Assembly (NCBI GenBank): GCA_016187325.1
Contig: JACPJY010000002.1
Span: 1-22,778 of the forward strand
Length of the DNA stretch: 22,778 nucleotides
DNA from: Rhodospirillales bacterium
GTDB taxonomy: Bacteria; Pseudomonadota; Alphaproteobacteria; Rhodospirillales; Casp-alpha2
Direction of reading: 5' to 3'
Part shown: positions 13,633 through 21,848 of the stretch, piece after piece
Layout: each line of letters begins with the position of its first letter
Position numbering within the stretch: position 1 is the stretch's first letter
The notes under the pieces: generated by a model
Seen by the model: only the letters and a program-made list of their open reading frames with translations
Databases searched by the model: none
What the model was told of the DNA's origin: nothing
Position numbers and translations under genes: made by a program

Positions 13633-15065
13633 TGGCGGCGCCGACGATCCTGGTCGCCGACGACGACGGCGCCATCCGCACGGTGGTCAGCCAGGCGTTG
13701 GGGCGCGCCGGCTACGAGGTGCGCGCCACCGGCAACGCGGCGACGCTGTGGCGTTGGATCAGCGACGGCGACGGCGATCTGGTGATCACCGACGTGGTGA
13801 TGCCGGACGAGAACGGTCTCGACCTGATCCCGCGCATCCGCGGCATCCGTCCGGAGCTCCGCATCGTTGTCATGAGCGCCCACAACACGCTGCTGACCGC
13901 CGTAAAGGCGACCGAGCGGGGCGCCTTCGAATACCTGCCGAAGCCGTTCGACATCAACGAACTGGTCAACGTGGTGCGACGCGGCCTCGAAAGCCCGCGC
14001 TCGGCGGGAGACTTCGAAAGCGGCGGCGAGCCCGAGGAGACGCTGCCGCTGATCGGGCGCTCGCCGGTGATGCAAGAAATCTACCGGACGCTGGCGCGCC
14101 TGATGGGCACCGACCTGACGGTGATGATCAACGGCGAGTCCGGCACCGGCAAGGAACTGGTAGCGCGCGCGCTCCACGATTACGGCAAGCGCAAGAACGG
14201 GCCGTTCGTCGCCATCAACATGGCGGCGATCCCTAAAGAGCTGATCGAGAGCGAGCTGTTCGGCCATGAGAAAGGGGCGTTCACCGGCGCCGCCGCGCGT
14301 GCCCCCGGGCGCTTCGAACAGGCGGAAGGCGGCACGCTCTTCCTCGACGAGATCGGCGACATGCCGCCCGATGCCCAAACGCGGCTTCTGAGGGTGCTGC
14401 AGGACGGCCAATACACCACTGTCGGCGGCCGCACGCCGATAAAGGCCGACGCGCGCATCATTGCCGCCACCCACCACGATCTGAAGCAGTTGATCCGCCA
14501 CGGACTGTTCCGCGAGGACTTGTACTTCCGGCTCAACGTAGTGCCGATCCGGCTGCCGCCGCTGCGCGAGCGCACTGAGGACATCCCCGAGCTGGTGCGC
14601 TGCTTCCTGGCCCGCGCGGCGGACCAGGGGCTGCCTTGGAAGATCATCGACAACGCGGCGATGGAATGCCTCAAGAGCTATTCCTGGCCCGGCAACGTGC
14701 GCGAGCTCGAGAACCTGGTGCGGCGGCTGGCGGCGCTGTACTCGCAGGAGGTGATCAGCGTCGAGGACATCCAGGCCGAACTCGCCGACGCCTCGCCGGC
14801 CGCTATCGAGTCGGAAGGCAAGGGGCTGTCGCAGTCGGTGGAGCGGCGGCTCGCCGCCATCTTCTCCGCGCGTGGGGAGGCCCTGCCGGCGGCTGGGCTC
14901 TACGAGCGGGTGCTGAAGGAGGTGGAGCGGCCGTTGATCACCATTACTCTGCAAGCGACCCGCGGCAACCAGATCAAGGCCGCCGAGGTGCTCGGCCTCA
15001 ACCGCAACACGCTGCGCAAGAAGATCCGCGAACTCAACATACCGGTCATCCGGGGCGCAAAATGA
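13632..15065 (+). CDS. ntrC: Nitrogen regulation response regulator NtrC (sigma54 activator)
   Basis: Transcriptional activator of nitrogen-scavenging genes, 477 residues in three domains. The receiver (about 1-120) has V-A-D-D-D, phospho-acceptor Asp54 in I-T-D-V-V-M-P, and K-P-F. The AAA+ sigma54-interaction domain (about 140-370) has Walker A G-E-S-G-T-G-K-E, an intact G-A-F-T-G-A (residues 215-220), Walker B G-T-L-F-L-D-E-I-G-D, and F-R-E-D-L-Y-F-R-L. The C-terminal Fis-type helix-turn-helix is G-N-Q-I-K-A-A-E-V-L-G-L-N-R-N-T-L-R-K-K. The start is set by TGATG overlap with ntrB and by the conserved N-terminus; the frame is open farther upstream inside ntrB. Its stop overlaps the ntrY ATG (ATGA). 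Confidence 0.97.
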   Translation: MAAPTILVADDDGAIRTVVSQALGRAGYEVRATGNAATLWRWISDGDGDLVITDVVMPDENGLDLIPRIRGIRPELRIVVMSAHNTLLTAVKATERGAFEYLPKPFDINELVNVVRRGLESPRSAGDFESGGEPEETLPLIGRSPVMQEIYRTLARLMGTDLTVMINGESGTGKELVARALHDYGKRKNGPFVAINMAAIPKELIESELFGHEKGAFTGAAARAPGRFEQAEGGTLFLDEIGDMPPDAQTRLLRVLQDGQYTTVGGRTPIKADARIIAATHHDLKQLIRHGLFREDLYFRLNVVPIRLPPLRERTEDIPELVRCFLARAADQGLPWKIIDNAAMECLKSYSWPGNVRELENLVRRLAALYSQEVISVEDIQAELADASPAAIESEGKGLSQSVERRLAAIFSARGEALPAAGLYERVLKEVERPLITITLQATRGNQIKAAEVLGLNRNTLRKKIRELNIPVIRGAK

Positions 15066-17350
15066 GTGGCGCCGCGACCCTTGCCGGACGGTTCCGCGAC
15101 TGGCTGAAGGACGCCAGCATTCACCGCAAGCTGGCCTACGCTTTGGCGGCGGCGGCGGTGGTTTCGGGCGTCGCCACCTTCGCCACCATGTCCGGCCGCA
15201 CCGCCACCGATATCAAGACCGTGCTGAATCTCATCTACGTCGACGGCATCCTGCTGCTGCTGCTGGCCCTGGTGGTGGCGCGGCGGCTCACCACCGTCTG
15301 GCAGGAACGGCGGCGCGGCCAAGCGGGCGCCGGGCTGCACGTGCGCCTGGTGATGCTGTTCAGCTTGGTGGCGGTGACGCCGGCGATCTTGGTCGCCGTG
15401 TTCTCAGCGCTGTTCATCAACTACGGCCTGCAGGTATGGTTCAGCGACCGCATCAGCACCGCCATTAACCAGTCGCTCACCGTTTCGCACGCCTACCTCG
15501 ACGAGCACCGCAAGAACATCGTCGCCGACGCGCTCGTCATCACCAACGACATCATTTTCAATGCGTCGCCGATCACCGACCCCCGGCGGATCGGCCAGAT
15601 CCTGTCCCATCACGCCGCGCTCAGGGCACTGTCGGAAGCCTTGGTCATCGACGGCAGCGGCCGCGTGTTAGCGCGCTCGGAATTCAGTTTCTCGGAGCGG
15701 GCCGATGAAATTTCCGCCGCAGACTTCGAACGGGTCAACCGCGGCGAGGTCGCGATCCTGGGGAGCAGAACCGACGAGCGCATTCGGGTGTTGATTAAAC
15801 TTGCTAATATCGTCGACGCGTACTTGGTGATTGAACGCTTCGTCGACCCGAAGGTCATCGCCCACATCAAGCGCATTGAGGACGCCGTCGGCCGCTACCA
15901 GACGATGGAGCAGCAGCGCAGTGGCATTCAGATCAGTTTCGTGATGATCTTCGTCGTCGTCGCGTTGCTGTTGCTGTTGGCGGCAATCTGGATCGGACTG
16001 ACCGTGTCGACGCAGTTGGCGAAGCCTATCATCTCGCTGATCTCCGCCGCCGAGCGAGTCAGTCAGGGCGACTTGAGCGTGCGCGTCGACACCACCGATA
16101 GCGTCGACGAGATCGGCGCGCTCAGCCGCGCCTTCAACAATATGACTGGCGAGCTGAAAAGCACCCAGGAAGGCCTGATCGACGCCAACCGCGAACTCGA
16201 CGAACGGCGGCGGTTTACGGAAACTGTGCTCACCGGCGTTTCAGCCGGCGTCATTGGCCTCGACAAGGACGGCCGCGTGCATTTGTCCAATCGCTCGGCG
16301 TCCGAACTGCTGTCGACCAATCTGGAGAACGACGTCGGCAAGCCGCTCGCCGACGTGGTGCCCGAAATGGCGGAGTTGCTGATGCAGGCGATCAACCGAC
16401 CCGATCGCCAGCAGCATGCGGAACTCAATGTTGCTCGCGACGGCCGGTTCCGCACCCTCAAAGTCAGCATCGCCGCGGAACGGCTGAGCGGCGACGTTTT
16501 CGGCTACGTGGTCACCTTCGACGACGTGTCCGAACTGCTGTCGGCCCAGCGCAAGGCGGCATGGGCGGACGTCGCCCGCCGCATCGCCCACGAGATCAAG
16601 AATCCGCTGACGCCGATCCAGTTGTCGGCCGAGCGCCTGAAGCGCAAGTACCTGAAGGAGATCAAGACCGATCCCGAGACGTTCTCGAGTTGCACCGAGA
16701 CCATTGTCCGCCAGGTTGAAGACCTGCACCGCATGGTCGACGAGTTCTCGTCGTTCGCGCGCATGCCGCAAATGGTTCCGAAAAACGAGAACCTTTCGGA
16801 AATCTGCCGCGACACGGTGATGCTGGAAACTAACCGCCACCCGGACATCGTCTACGACATCGCCATGCCGAAGGAGGACGTCCGCCTCTACTGCGACCAC
16901 CGCCAGGTGTCGCGGGCGCTGACCAACCTGCTGAAGAACGCCGCGGAATCGATCATCGCCAGACAGGCGGAGGAAGGCACCTCGGCGCCCGGCGGCGCCA
17001 TCCGCGTCATCGTCGAGGTCAGCCACGACGGCACCGTGGACGAGGAAAACCGTGTCGTGCGGGTGATTGTCGAGGATAATGGCCGCGGCTTGCCCAAGCA
17101 AAACCGCGAGCAGCTCACCGAACCCTACGTGACGACGCGCACCAAGGGCACCGGGCTCGGCCTCGCCATCGTCAAGAAGATCATGGAAGACCATAACGGC
17201 CTTTTGCTACTCGAGGATCGCGACGGCGGCGGCGCCAGGGTGACGTTGGTTTTCCGCCCGCTCGAACGGAATCTTCAGACTGCGCCGGGCACCGATGCGG
17301 ACGTGGATCCGATGAAGGTTGCCACCAGCCTGCTGGGCCACGGCTCCTGA
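15062..17350 (+). CDS. ntrY: Membrane sensor histidine kinase NtrY
   Basis: Large transmembrane kinase, partner of NtrX, with 762 residues. Three N-terminal membrane helices (about 23-44, 57-79, 99-124) are followed by an extracytoplasmic sensor region of about 170 residues and a fourth helix (about 297-318, very Leu/Val-rich). Then come a HAMP linker (about 320-370, with D-S-V-D-E-I-G-A-L-S-R-A-F-N-N-M), a PAS domain (about 385-490), and the His-kinase core. In the core are His510 in R-I-A-H-E-I-K-N-P-L-T-P-I-Q, N-L-L-K-N-A-A-E-S, D-N-G-R-G-L-P and G-T-G-L-G-L-A-I-V. The family is linked to nitrogen and redox or envelope signals in alphaproteobacteria. The frame extends upstream over ntrC, but ATG 15062 matches the family start and overlaps the ntrC stop. 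Confidence 0.96.
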   Translation: MSGAATLAGRFRDWLKDASIHRKLAYALAAAAVVSGVATFATMSGRTATDIKTVLNLIYVDGILLLLLALVVARRLTTVWQERRRGQAGAGLHVRLVMLFSLVAVTPAILVAVFSALFINYGLQVWFSDRISTAINQSLTVSHAYLDEHRKNIVADALVITNDIIFNASPITDPRRIGQILSHHAALRALSEALVIDGSGRVLARSEFSFSERADEISAADFERVNRGEVAILGSRTDERIRVLIKLANIVDAYLVIERFVDPKVIAHIKRIEDAVGRYQTMEQQRSGIQISFVMIFVVVALLLLLAAIWIGLTVSTQLAKPIISLISAAERVSQGDLSVRVDTTDSVDEIGALSRAFNNMTGELKSTQEGLIDANRELDERRRFTETVLTGVSAGVIGLDKDGRVHLSNRSASELLSTNLENDVGKPLADVVPEMAELLMQAINRPDRQQHAELNVARDGRFRTLKVSIAAERLSGDVFGYVVTFDDVSELLSAQRKAAWADVARRIAHEIKNPLTPIQLSAERLKRKYLKEIKTDPETFSSCTETIVRQVEDLHRMVDEFSSFARMPQMVPKNENLSEICRDTVMLETNRHPDIVYDIAMPKEDVRLYCDHRQVSRALTNLLKNAAESIIARQAEEGTSAPGGAIRVIVEVSHDGTVDEENRVVRVIVEDNGRGLPKQNREQLTEPYVTTRTKGTGLGLAIVKKIMEDHNGLLLLEDRDGGGARVTLVFRPLERNLQTAPGTDADVDPMKVATSLLGHGS

Positions 17351-17363
17351 GGGCCCCGCGACC

Positions 17364-18773
17364 ATGATGGCGCGCGACATACTGATCGTTGACGACGAAA
17401 CCGACATCCGGGTGCTGACATCCGGGATCCTCCAGGACGAGGGCTACCAGACCCGGGAAGCCGCGACCAGCGCCCAGGCACTCGCCGCCGTCGAAAGCCG
17501 GCGACCGAGCTTGGTGCTGCTCGACATCTGGCTGCAGGGCAGCGACCTCGACGGCCTCGGTATCCTCAAGGTGCTGAGGAAGGAGCACCCAACCATCCCG
17601 GTGCTGATGATGAGCGGCCACGGCACCGTTGAGACCGCCGTCGCCGCCATCAAGGATGGCGCCTACGACTTCATCGAGAAACCGTTCAAGGCCGATCGCC
17701 TATTGCGGCTGGTGGAGCGCGCCATCGAGATCGACCAGTTGCGCCGCGAGAACGAGGAGTTGCGGATGCGCGCCGGGACCGTCAGCGAGCTGATCGGCGA
17801 CTCGCCGGCGATCCGTGAGGTCAAGCGCGCCATCGTGCGGGTGGCGCCGACCAACAGCCGGGTGCTGATTACCGGCCCGGCCGGTTCCGGCAAGGAGGTC
17901 GCGGCCCGCATGCTGCACATCCAGTCGCGCCGCGCCAAGGGGTCGTTCGTGGTCGTCAACTGCGCCACCATGCTGCCGGAAAGGATGGAGGTCGAGTTGT
18001 TTGGAGCGGAAAACGCCGGAGCCGGCGACGCGCCGATGAAGGTCGGCACCTTCGAGGCCGCCCACAACGGCACGCTGTTCCTGGACGGGGTCGGCGACAT
18101 GCCGCTCGAGACCCAGGGCAAAATCGTCCGCGTGCTGCAGGAGCAGATATTCAAGCGTGTCGGCGGCTTGGTCTCGGTCGAGGTCGACGTCCGGGTGATC
18201 GCCGCCTCGACCGCCGATCTGTCGGCCGAAATCGCCGCCGGACGTTTCCGCCAAGACCTGTACTACCGCCTCAACGTGGTGCCGATCGAAATTCCGCCGC
18301 TCAGGGCGCGGCCCGAGGATATCCCGCTGCTGGCCCGCCATTTCATGGAGCGTACCGCCGCCGTCTCGGGGCAGCCGCAACGGGAAATCAGCGCCGATGC
18401 GCTCGTTCTGTTACAGGCCTACAGCTGGCCCGGCAACGTCCGCGAGCTGCGCAACGCCATCGAACGGCTGCTGATCATGGCGCCCGAAGACCATAGCCAG
18501 CCCATAGGAGCCGGCATGCTGCCGCCGGAAATCCAGGGCAACGCGCCGCCGGTGCGCAACCTGGATCGCAACGTCGAGATCATGGGTTTGCCGCTGCGCG
18601 ACGCGCGCGAAGTGTTCGAGCGCGAATACCTGCTGGCCCAGGTGACCCGTTTCGGCGGCAACATCTCGCGGACTGCCGAGTTCATCGGCATGGAACGCTC
18701 CGCGCTTCACCGGAAGCTGAAGTCGCTCGGCGTGCGCGACGACGATCGGCAGCAACAGGCCGGCGGCGGATGA
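17364..18773 (+). CDS. ntrX: Response regulator NtrX with atypical AAA+ domain
   Basis: Partner of NtrY, about 469 residues. The receiver has I-V-D-D-E, phospho-acceptor Asp near residue 54 in L-L-D-I-W-L, M-M-S-G-H-G and K-P-F. The AAA+ domain has Walker A G-P-A-G-S-G-K-E. The region where NtrC has G-A-F-T-G-A instead reads L-F-G-A-E-N-A-G-A-G-D-A-P-M-K-V-G-T-F-E, so the sigma54-contact loop is absent, as is known for alphaproteobacterial NtrX. Walker B reads L-F-L-D-G-V-G-D: Gly (codon GGG at 18087) replaces the hydrolysis glutamate. The C-terminal Fis-like helix-turn-helix is G-N-I-S-R-T-A-E-F-I-G-M-E-R-S-A-L-H-R-K-L. ATG 17364 or 17367 may be the start. It likely regulates without canonical sigma54 remodelling. 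Confidence 0.94.
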   Translation: MMARDILIVDDETDIRVLTSGILQDEGYQTREAATSAQALAAVESRRPSLVLLDIWLQGSDLDGLGILKVLRKEHPTIPVLMMSGHGTVETAVAAIKDGAYDFIEKPFKADRLLRLVERAIEIDQLRRENEELRMRAGTVSELIGDSPAIREVKRAIVRVAPTNSRVLITGPAGSGKEVAARMLHIQSRRAKGSFVVVNCATMLPERMEVELFGAENAGAGDAPMKVGTFEAAHNGTLFLDGVGDMPLETQGKIVRVLQEQIFKRVGGLVSVEVDVRVIAASTADLSAEIAAGRFRQDLYYRLNVVPIEIPPLRARPEDIPLLARHFMERTAAVSGQPQREISADALVLLQAYSWPGNVRELRNAIERLLIMAPEDHSQPIGAGMLPPEIQGNAPPVRNLDRNVEIMGLPLRDAREVFEREYLLAQVTRFGGNISRTAEFIGMERSALHRKLKSLGVRDDDRQQQAGGG

Positions 18774-18842
18774 GCGCTGCGCCCGGACCGGCGCTGCGGC
18801 CGACCCGGACGGATTTTCGCTAACAACAAGGGCTCGAATGCC

Positions 18843-20219
18843 ATGAAAGTCATCGTCTGCGGCGCCGGTCAGGTCGGCTTCAACATCGCCCGCCACCTGG
18901 CCATGGAGAACAACGACGTTACCGTGATCGACCAGGAGCCGGAGTTGATTCGCCGCATCAGCGACACCCTGGACGCCCAGGGAATCGTCGGCCACGCCTC
19001 GAACCCGGACGTGCTCGAACAGGCCGGCATTGCCGACGCCGACATCATCATCGCCGTCACCTACGCCGACGAGGTCAACATGGTGGCGTGCCAGGTGGCG
19101 CATTCGCTGTTCGACGTGCCGACCAAGATCGCGCGCATCCGCCAGCAGAGCTACCTACAGCCCATCTACGCCAACCTGTTCACCCGCGACCACCTGCCGA
19201 TCGACGTGATTATCTCCCCGGAAATCGAGGTCGCCCGCGCCGTCACCCGACGACTCGAGGTGCCGGGCGCCTTCGAGATGATCCCCCTGGTCGACGGCCG
19301 GGTGAAGCTGATCGGCGTCAAATGCGAGGAGACGTGTCCGCTGATCAACACGCCACTGCGCCAGTTGACGCAGCTGTTCCCCGATCTCAACATCGTCATC
19401 GTCGGCATCATGCGCGGCGCCAAGCCGATGGTGCCGACCGCTGAAGACTTCATGGTGCCCGGCGACGAGGTCTATTTCGTCGTTGACAGCGAGCAGGTGC
19501 GCCGGGCGATGGCGGCGTTCGGCCACGAAGAGCCGGAGGCCCGGAGGCTCCTGATCTTCGGCGGCGGCAACATCGGCCTGTTCCTGGCCCAGGAGGTCGA
19601 GCGCGAGCACAGCTGGGTGAAGGCGAAGATCATCGAAGGCCGCAAGGAGCGCGCCGACAAGATCTCGGGGCTGCTGGAGAACACCATGGTCATCTGCGGC
19701 GACGTGCTGGACTCCGAGATTCTGGCTGAGGCCAACGTCGCCAACACCGAGACCGTGGTCGCCGTCACCAACGACGACGAGACCAACATTCTGTCCTCGC
19801 TGTTGGCCAAGCGCTACGGCTGCCAGCGCGCGATCACGCTGATCAACAAGGGCACCTATGAGCCGCTGATTGGTTCGCTCGGCATCGACGTCGTCGTCAG
19901 CCCGCGCAATATCACCGTATCGTCCATCCTCCAGCATGTCCGCCGCGGCCGCATCCATTCGGTGCACACGCTCCGCGAAGGCTTCGGCGAACTGATCGAG
20001 GCCGAGGCGCTGCAGACCTCCGAGCTGGTCGGCACGCCCTTGAAGGAGGTCGAGCTGCCGGAGGGCGTTGTTCTGGGGGCGATCGTCCGCGACGGCAAGA
20101 TGATCTGCCCCCGCGGCTCCACGGTGGTGCAGGCAAAAGACCGTGTGGTGCTGTTCGCCGCCGAAGAGGTGATCCGCCAGGTCGAGAAGATGTTCGCCGT
20201 CCAGCTTGAATATTTCTGA
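18843..20219 (+). CDS. trkA: Trk system K+ uptake NAD-binding regulator TrkA
   Basis: Cytoplasmic regulatory subunit that gates TrkH/TrkG-type potassium channels, 458 residues, full length. It has the usual duplicated layout of two RCK units. The first Rossmann fold has G-A-G-Q-V-G-F-N-I-A and the acidic V-I-D-Q at its second strand. The second has F-G-G-G-N-I-G-L-F-L-A near residue 240. Each is followed by an RCK-C domain; the C-terminal one contains G-T-P-L-K-E-V-E-L-P-E-G. No trkH is in the window. AAGGG (18828-18832) lies 10 bases before ATG 18843. An out-of-frame ATG at 18838 opens a two-codon frame that ends on the trkA start. The gene follows ntrX by 69 bp, a common alphaproteobacterial order. 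Confidence 0.96.
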   Translation: MKVIVCGAGQVGFNIARHLAMENNDVTVIDQEPELIRRISDTLDAQGIVGHASNPDVLEQAGIADADIIIAVTYADEVNMVACQVAHSLFDVPTKIARIRQQSYLQPIYANLFTRDHLPIDVIISPEIEVARAVTRRLEVPGAFEMIPLVDGRVKLIGVKCEETCPLINTPLRQLTQLFPDLNIVIVGIMRGAKPMVPTAEDFMVPGDEVYFVVDSEQVRRAMAAFGHEEPEARRLLIFGGGNIGLFLAQEVEREHSWVKAKIIEGRKERADKISGLLENTMVICGDVLDSEILAEANVANTETVVAVTNDDETNILSSLLAKRYGCQRAITLINKGTYEPLIGSLGIDVVVSPRNITVSSILQHVRRGRIHSVHTLREGFGELIEAEALQTSELVGTPLKEVELPEGVVLGAIVRDGKMICPRGSTVVQAKDRVVLFAAEEVIRQVEKMFAVQLEYF

Positions 20220-20244
20220 GAACCGGCCGGGAGAACCACATCCG

Positions 20245-21027
20245 ATGTCGAGAATTGCCTACGTCAACGGCCGCTACGTGCCGCACCGCCATGCGCATGT
20301 CCACATCGAGGACCGGGGCTACCAGTTCGCCGACGGCGTCTACGAGGTGTTCGCGGTGCATCGCGGGCGCCTGATCGGCGAGAAGGGCCACATGGCGCGG
20401 CTCGACCATTCGCTCGGCGCGCTTCGCATCGCGTGGCCGATGTCGCCGCGCGCGCTGGCGGTGGTGGTGCGCGAGGTGGCGCGGCGGAACCGGGTCGAAA
20501 ACGGGCTGGTGTACCTGCAGATCACCCGCGGCGTCGCCCGCCGCGACCACGCGTTCCCAAAGAACGTCGACAGCGCGCTGGTGGTGACGGCGCGCTCATC
20601 GCCGCCGCTCGACAAGCGGGCGCTGCGCCATGGCGCCGGCGTCATCACCATTCCCGACATCCGCTGGAAACGCCGCGACATCAAGTCCACATCGTTGCTG
20701 CCCAACGTGCTCACCAAGAAGGGCGAGTTGGTGACCCGCAACGCTGGCTATTCGATCCTCAACGGCATCACTCGGCTAGCGGTGCTGGAGGCGGCCGCCG
20801 AGGCCGGCGTCGGCTTCAAGGAGCGGCCGTTCTCGGTGGCGGAAGCCAAGCAGGCCAAGGAGGCCTTCGTTACCAGCTCGACCTCGCATGTCAAGGCGGT
20901 GACCAGCATCGACGGCAGGTCCGTCGGCAACGGCCATGTCGGCGAGCTGACCAGCCGCATCCTGGATCTCTACGTCGATTTCATCGAAGGGGCGGGCGGT
21001 CCCCGTAATCCGGGACCCTGGAACTGA
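20245..21027 (+). CDS. Class IV aminotransferase (D-alanine aminotransferase type) with an internal in-frame deletion
   Basis: PLP-dependent enzyme of the D-amino acid/branched-chain aminotransferase fold, 260 residues where about 285-290 is usual. Present are G-Y-Q-F-A-D-G-V-Y-E-V-F, the D-type carboxylate trap Arg100-Asp-His102 in T-R-G-V-A-R-R-D-H-A-F-P, catalytic Lys147 in R-D-I-K-S, and later I-L-N-G-I-T-R and T-S-S-T-S. Between N-V-L-T-K (ending at Lys158) and G-E-L-V-T-R-N, about 31 residues are missing compared with the Bacillus YM-1 enzyme as I recall it. These include the E-G-S-S-S-N motif whose Glu177 contacts the PLP ring nitrogen. The frame is kept. It may be inactive, altered, or a young pseudogene. 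ATG 20245 follows GGGAGAA; the frame is open back to 20206. Confidence 0.85.
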   Translation: MSRIAYVNGRYVPHRHAHVHIEDRGYQFADGVYEVFAVHRGRLIGEKGHMARLDHSLGALRIAWPMSPRALAVVVREVARRNRVENGLVYLQITRGVARRDHAFPKNVDSALVVTARSSPPLDKRALRHGAGVITIPDIRWKRRDIKSTSLLPNVLTKKGELVTRNAGYSILNGITRLAVLEAAAEAGVGFKERPFSVAEAKQAKEAFVTSSTSHVKAVTSIDGRSVGNGHVGELTSRILDLYVDFIEGAGGPRNPGPWN

Positions 21028-21030
21028 GAC

Positions 21031-21708
21031 GTGGCGGCGGCAATTCCCCCGGTGAAAGCGCTCGCCAGACCGAACGCCATCCTGTTCGATTGGGACAATA
21101 CCCTGGTCGACAGCTGGCCGACCATCCACGACGCGCTGAATACCACCTTGGCGGCGTTCGGACGGACGCCGTGGACGCTCGCCGAGACCCGCCGGCGCGT
21201 GCGCAAGTCCATGCGCGACAGCTTCCCGGCGCTGTTCGGCGACGACTGGCAGGACGCCGGCGAGGTCTTTTACCGGCGCTATGGCGAAATCCATGCCCGC
21301 AACCTGAAGCCGTTGCCGGGCGCCGCCGCCATGCTGGACGCGGCCGCCGCGACCGGGATCTTCCTCGGCGTCGTCAGCAACAAGAAGGGCGACTTCCTGC
21401 GCGTCGAGGCCCGCCACCTCGGCTGGGACCGCTATTTCGGAGCCTTGGTCGGCGCCCTCGACGCCGAGCGCGACAAGCCGGCGCCCGAGCCGGTCAGGCT
21501 GGCGCTGAAAGGCAGCGGCGTGGCGCCGGGACCGGAGGTGTGGATTGCCGGCGACGCCGACATCGATCTCGAATGCGCCCATAACGCTGGCTGCACGGCG
21601 GTGCTCATCCGCGCCGCGGTACCCGATCCCGGCGAGTTCGACGCCCATCCGCCGGCCGGTCATTTCGGCGGATGCGACGCGCTTTCCAAGTATGTCAAGA
21701 ACCTGTAA
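21031..21708 (+). CDS. HAD-family hydrolase (phosphoglycolate phosphatase-like)
   Basis: A 225-residue haloacid dehalogenase-superfamily phosphatase. Motif I is F-D-W-D-N-T-L-V-D-S (Asp20 nucleophile, Asp22), motif II V-V-S-N-K-K, motif III the Lys of R-D-K-P-A-P-E-P, and motif IV I-A-G-D-A-D-I-D-L-E-C-A. All four catalytic motifs are intact. A helical cap (about residues 33-100) between motifs I and II makes it subclass I, like phosphoglycolate phosphatase, but the substrate cannot be read from sequence. The start is GTG 21031, 3 bases after the aminotransferase stop, so the two are almost surely co-transcribed. A gap of 140 bp then precedes hfq. Confidence 0.9.
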   Translation: MAAAIPPVKALARPNAILFDWDNTLVDSWPTIHDALNTTLAAFGRTPWTLAETRRRVRKSMRDSFPALFGDDWQDAGEVFYRRYGEIHARNLKPLPGAAAMLDAAAATGIFLGVVSNKKGDFLRVEARHLGWDRYFGALVGALDAERDKPAPEPVRLALKGSGVAPGPEVWIAGDADIDLECAHNAGCTAVLIRAAVPDPGEFDAHPPAGHFGGCDALSKYVKNL

Positions 21709-21791
21709 GCTGTTTTTCGCGTAAATCGAGCCTCCCCGGAGGGCGCCGTTTGGGGATAGAGGGGGGCCGTAAAACGTCGAAGACAGGGAGA

Positions 21792-21840
21792 AACCCGCGG
21801 TCACTCCCCTGATCCGCCGGGTTCAAAAAAAAACGGGGGG
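21792..21840 (+). promoter_or_regulatory. hfq leader: hairpin, A9 run and G6 ribosome-binding site
   Basis: AACCCGCGG (21792-21800) pairs with CCGCCGGGTT (21814-21823) with one bulged C. This is followed by nine A (21825-21833), a C and six G (21835-21840) that act as the ribosome-binding site 8 bases before the hfq ATG. A hairpin and A-tract at a ribosome-binding site is a layout suited to translational autocontrol, since Hfq binds A-rich RNA. This is inference only. Confidence 0.35.
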
Positions 21841-21848
21841 TGACATCC

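Noticed and set aside
13443..14954. 503-codon minus-strand frame opposite ntrC
   Set aside because: A by-product of high GC at codon third positions opposite ntrC. The composition is biased and no motif is present.
14636..15061. Longer ntrY beginning inside ntrC
   Set aside because: ATG 15062 overlaps the ntrC stop and begins a normal NtrY N-terminus. The upstream part is the Arg/Gly-rich shadow of ntrC.
21785..21835. Intrinsic terminator between the HAD gene and hfq
   Set aside because: The hairpin is followed by A, not T, on the plus strand, and the minus-strand T-run precedes the stem instead of following it.
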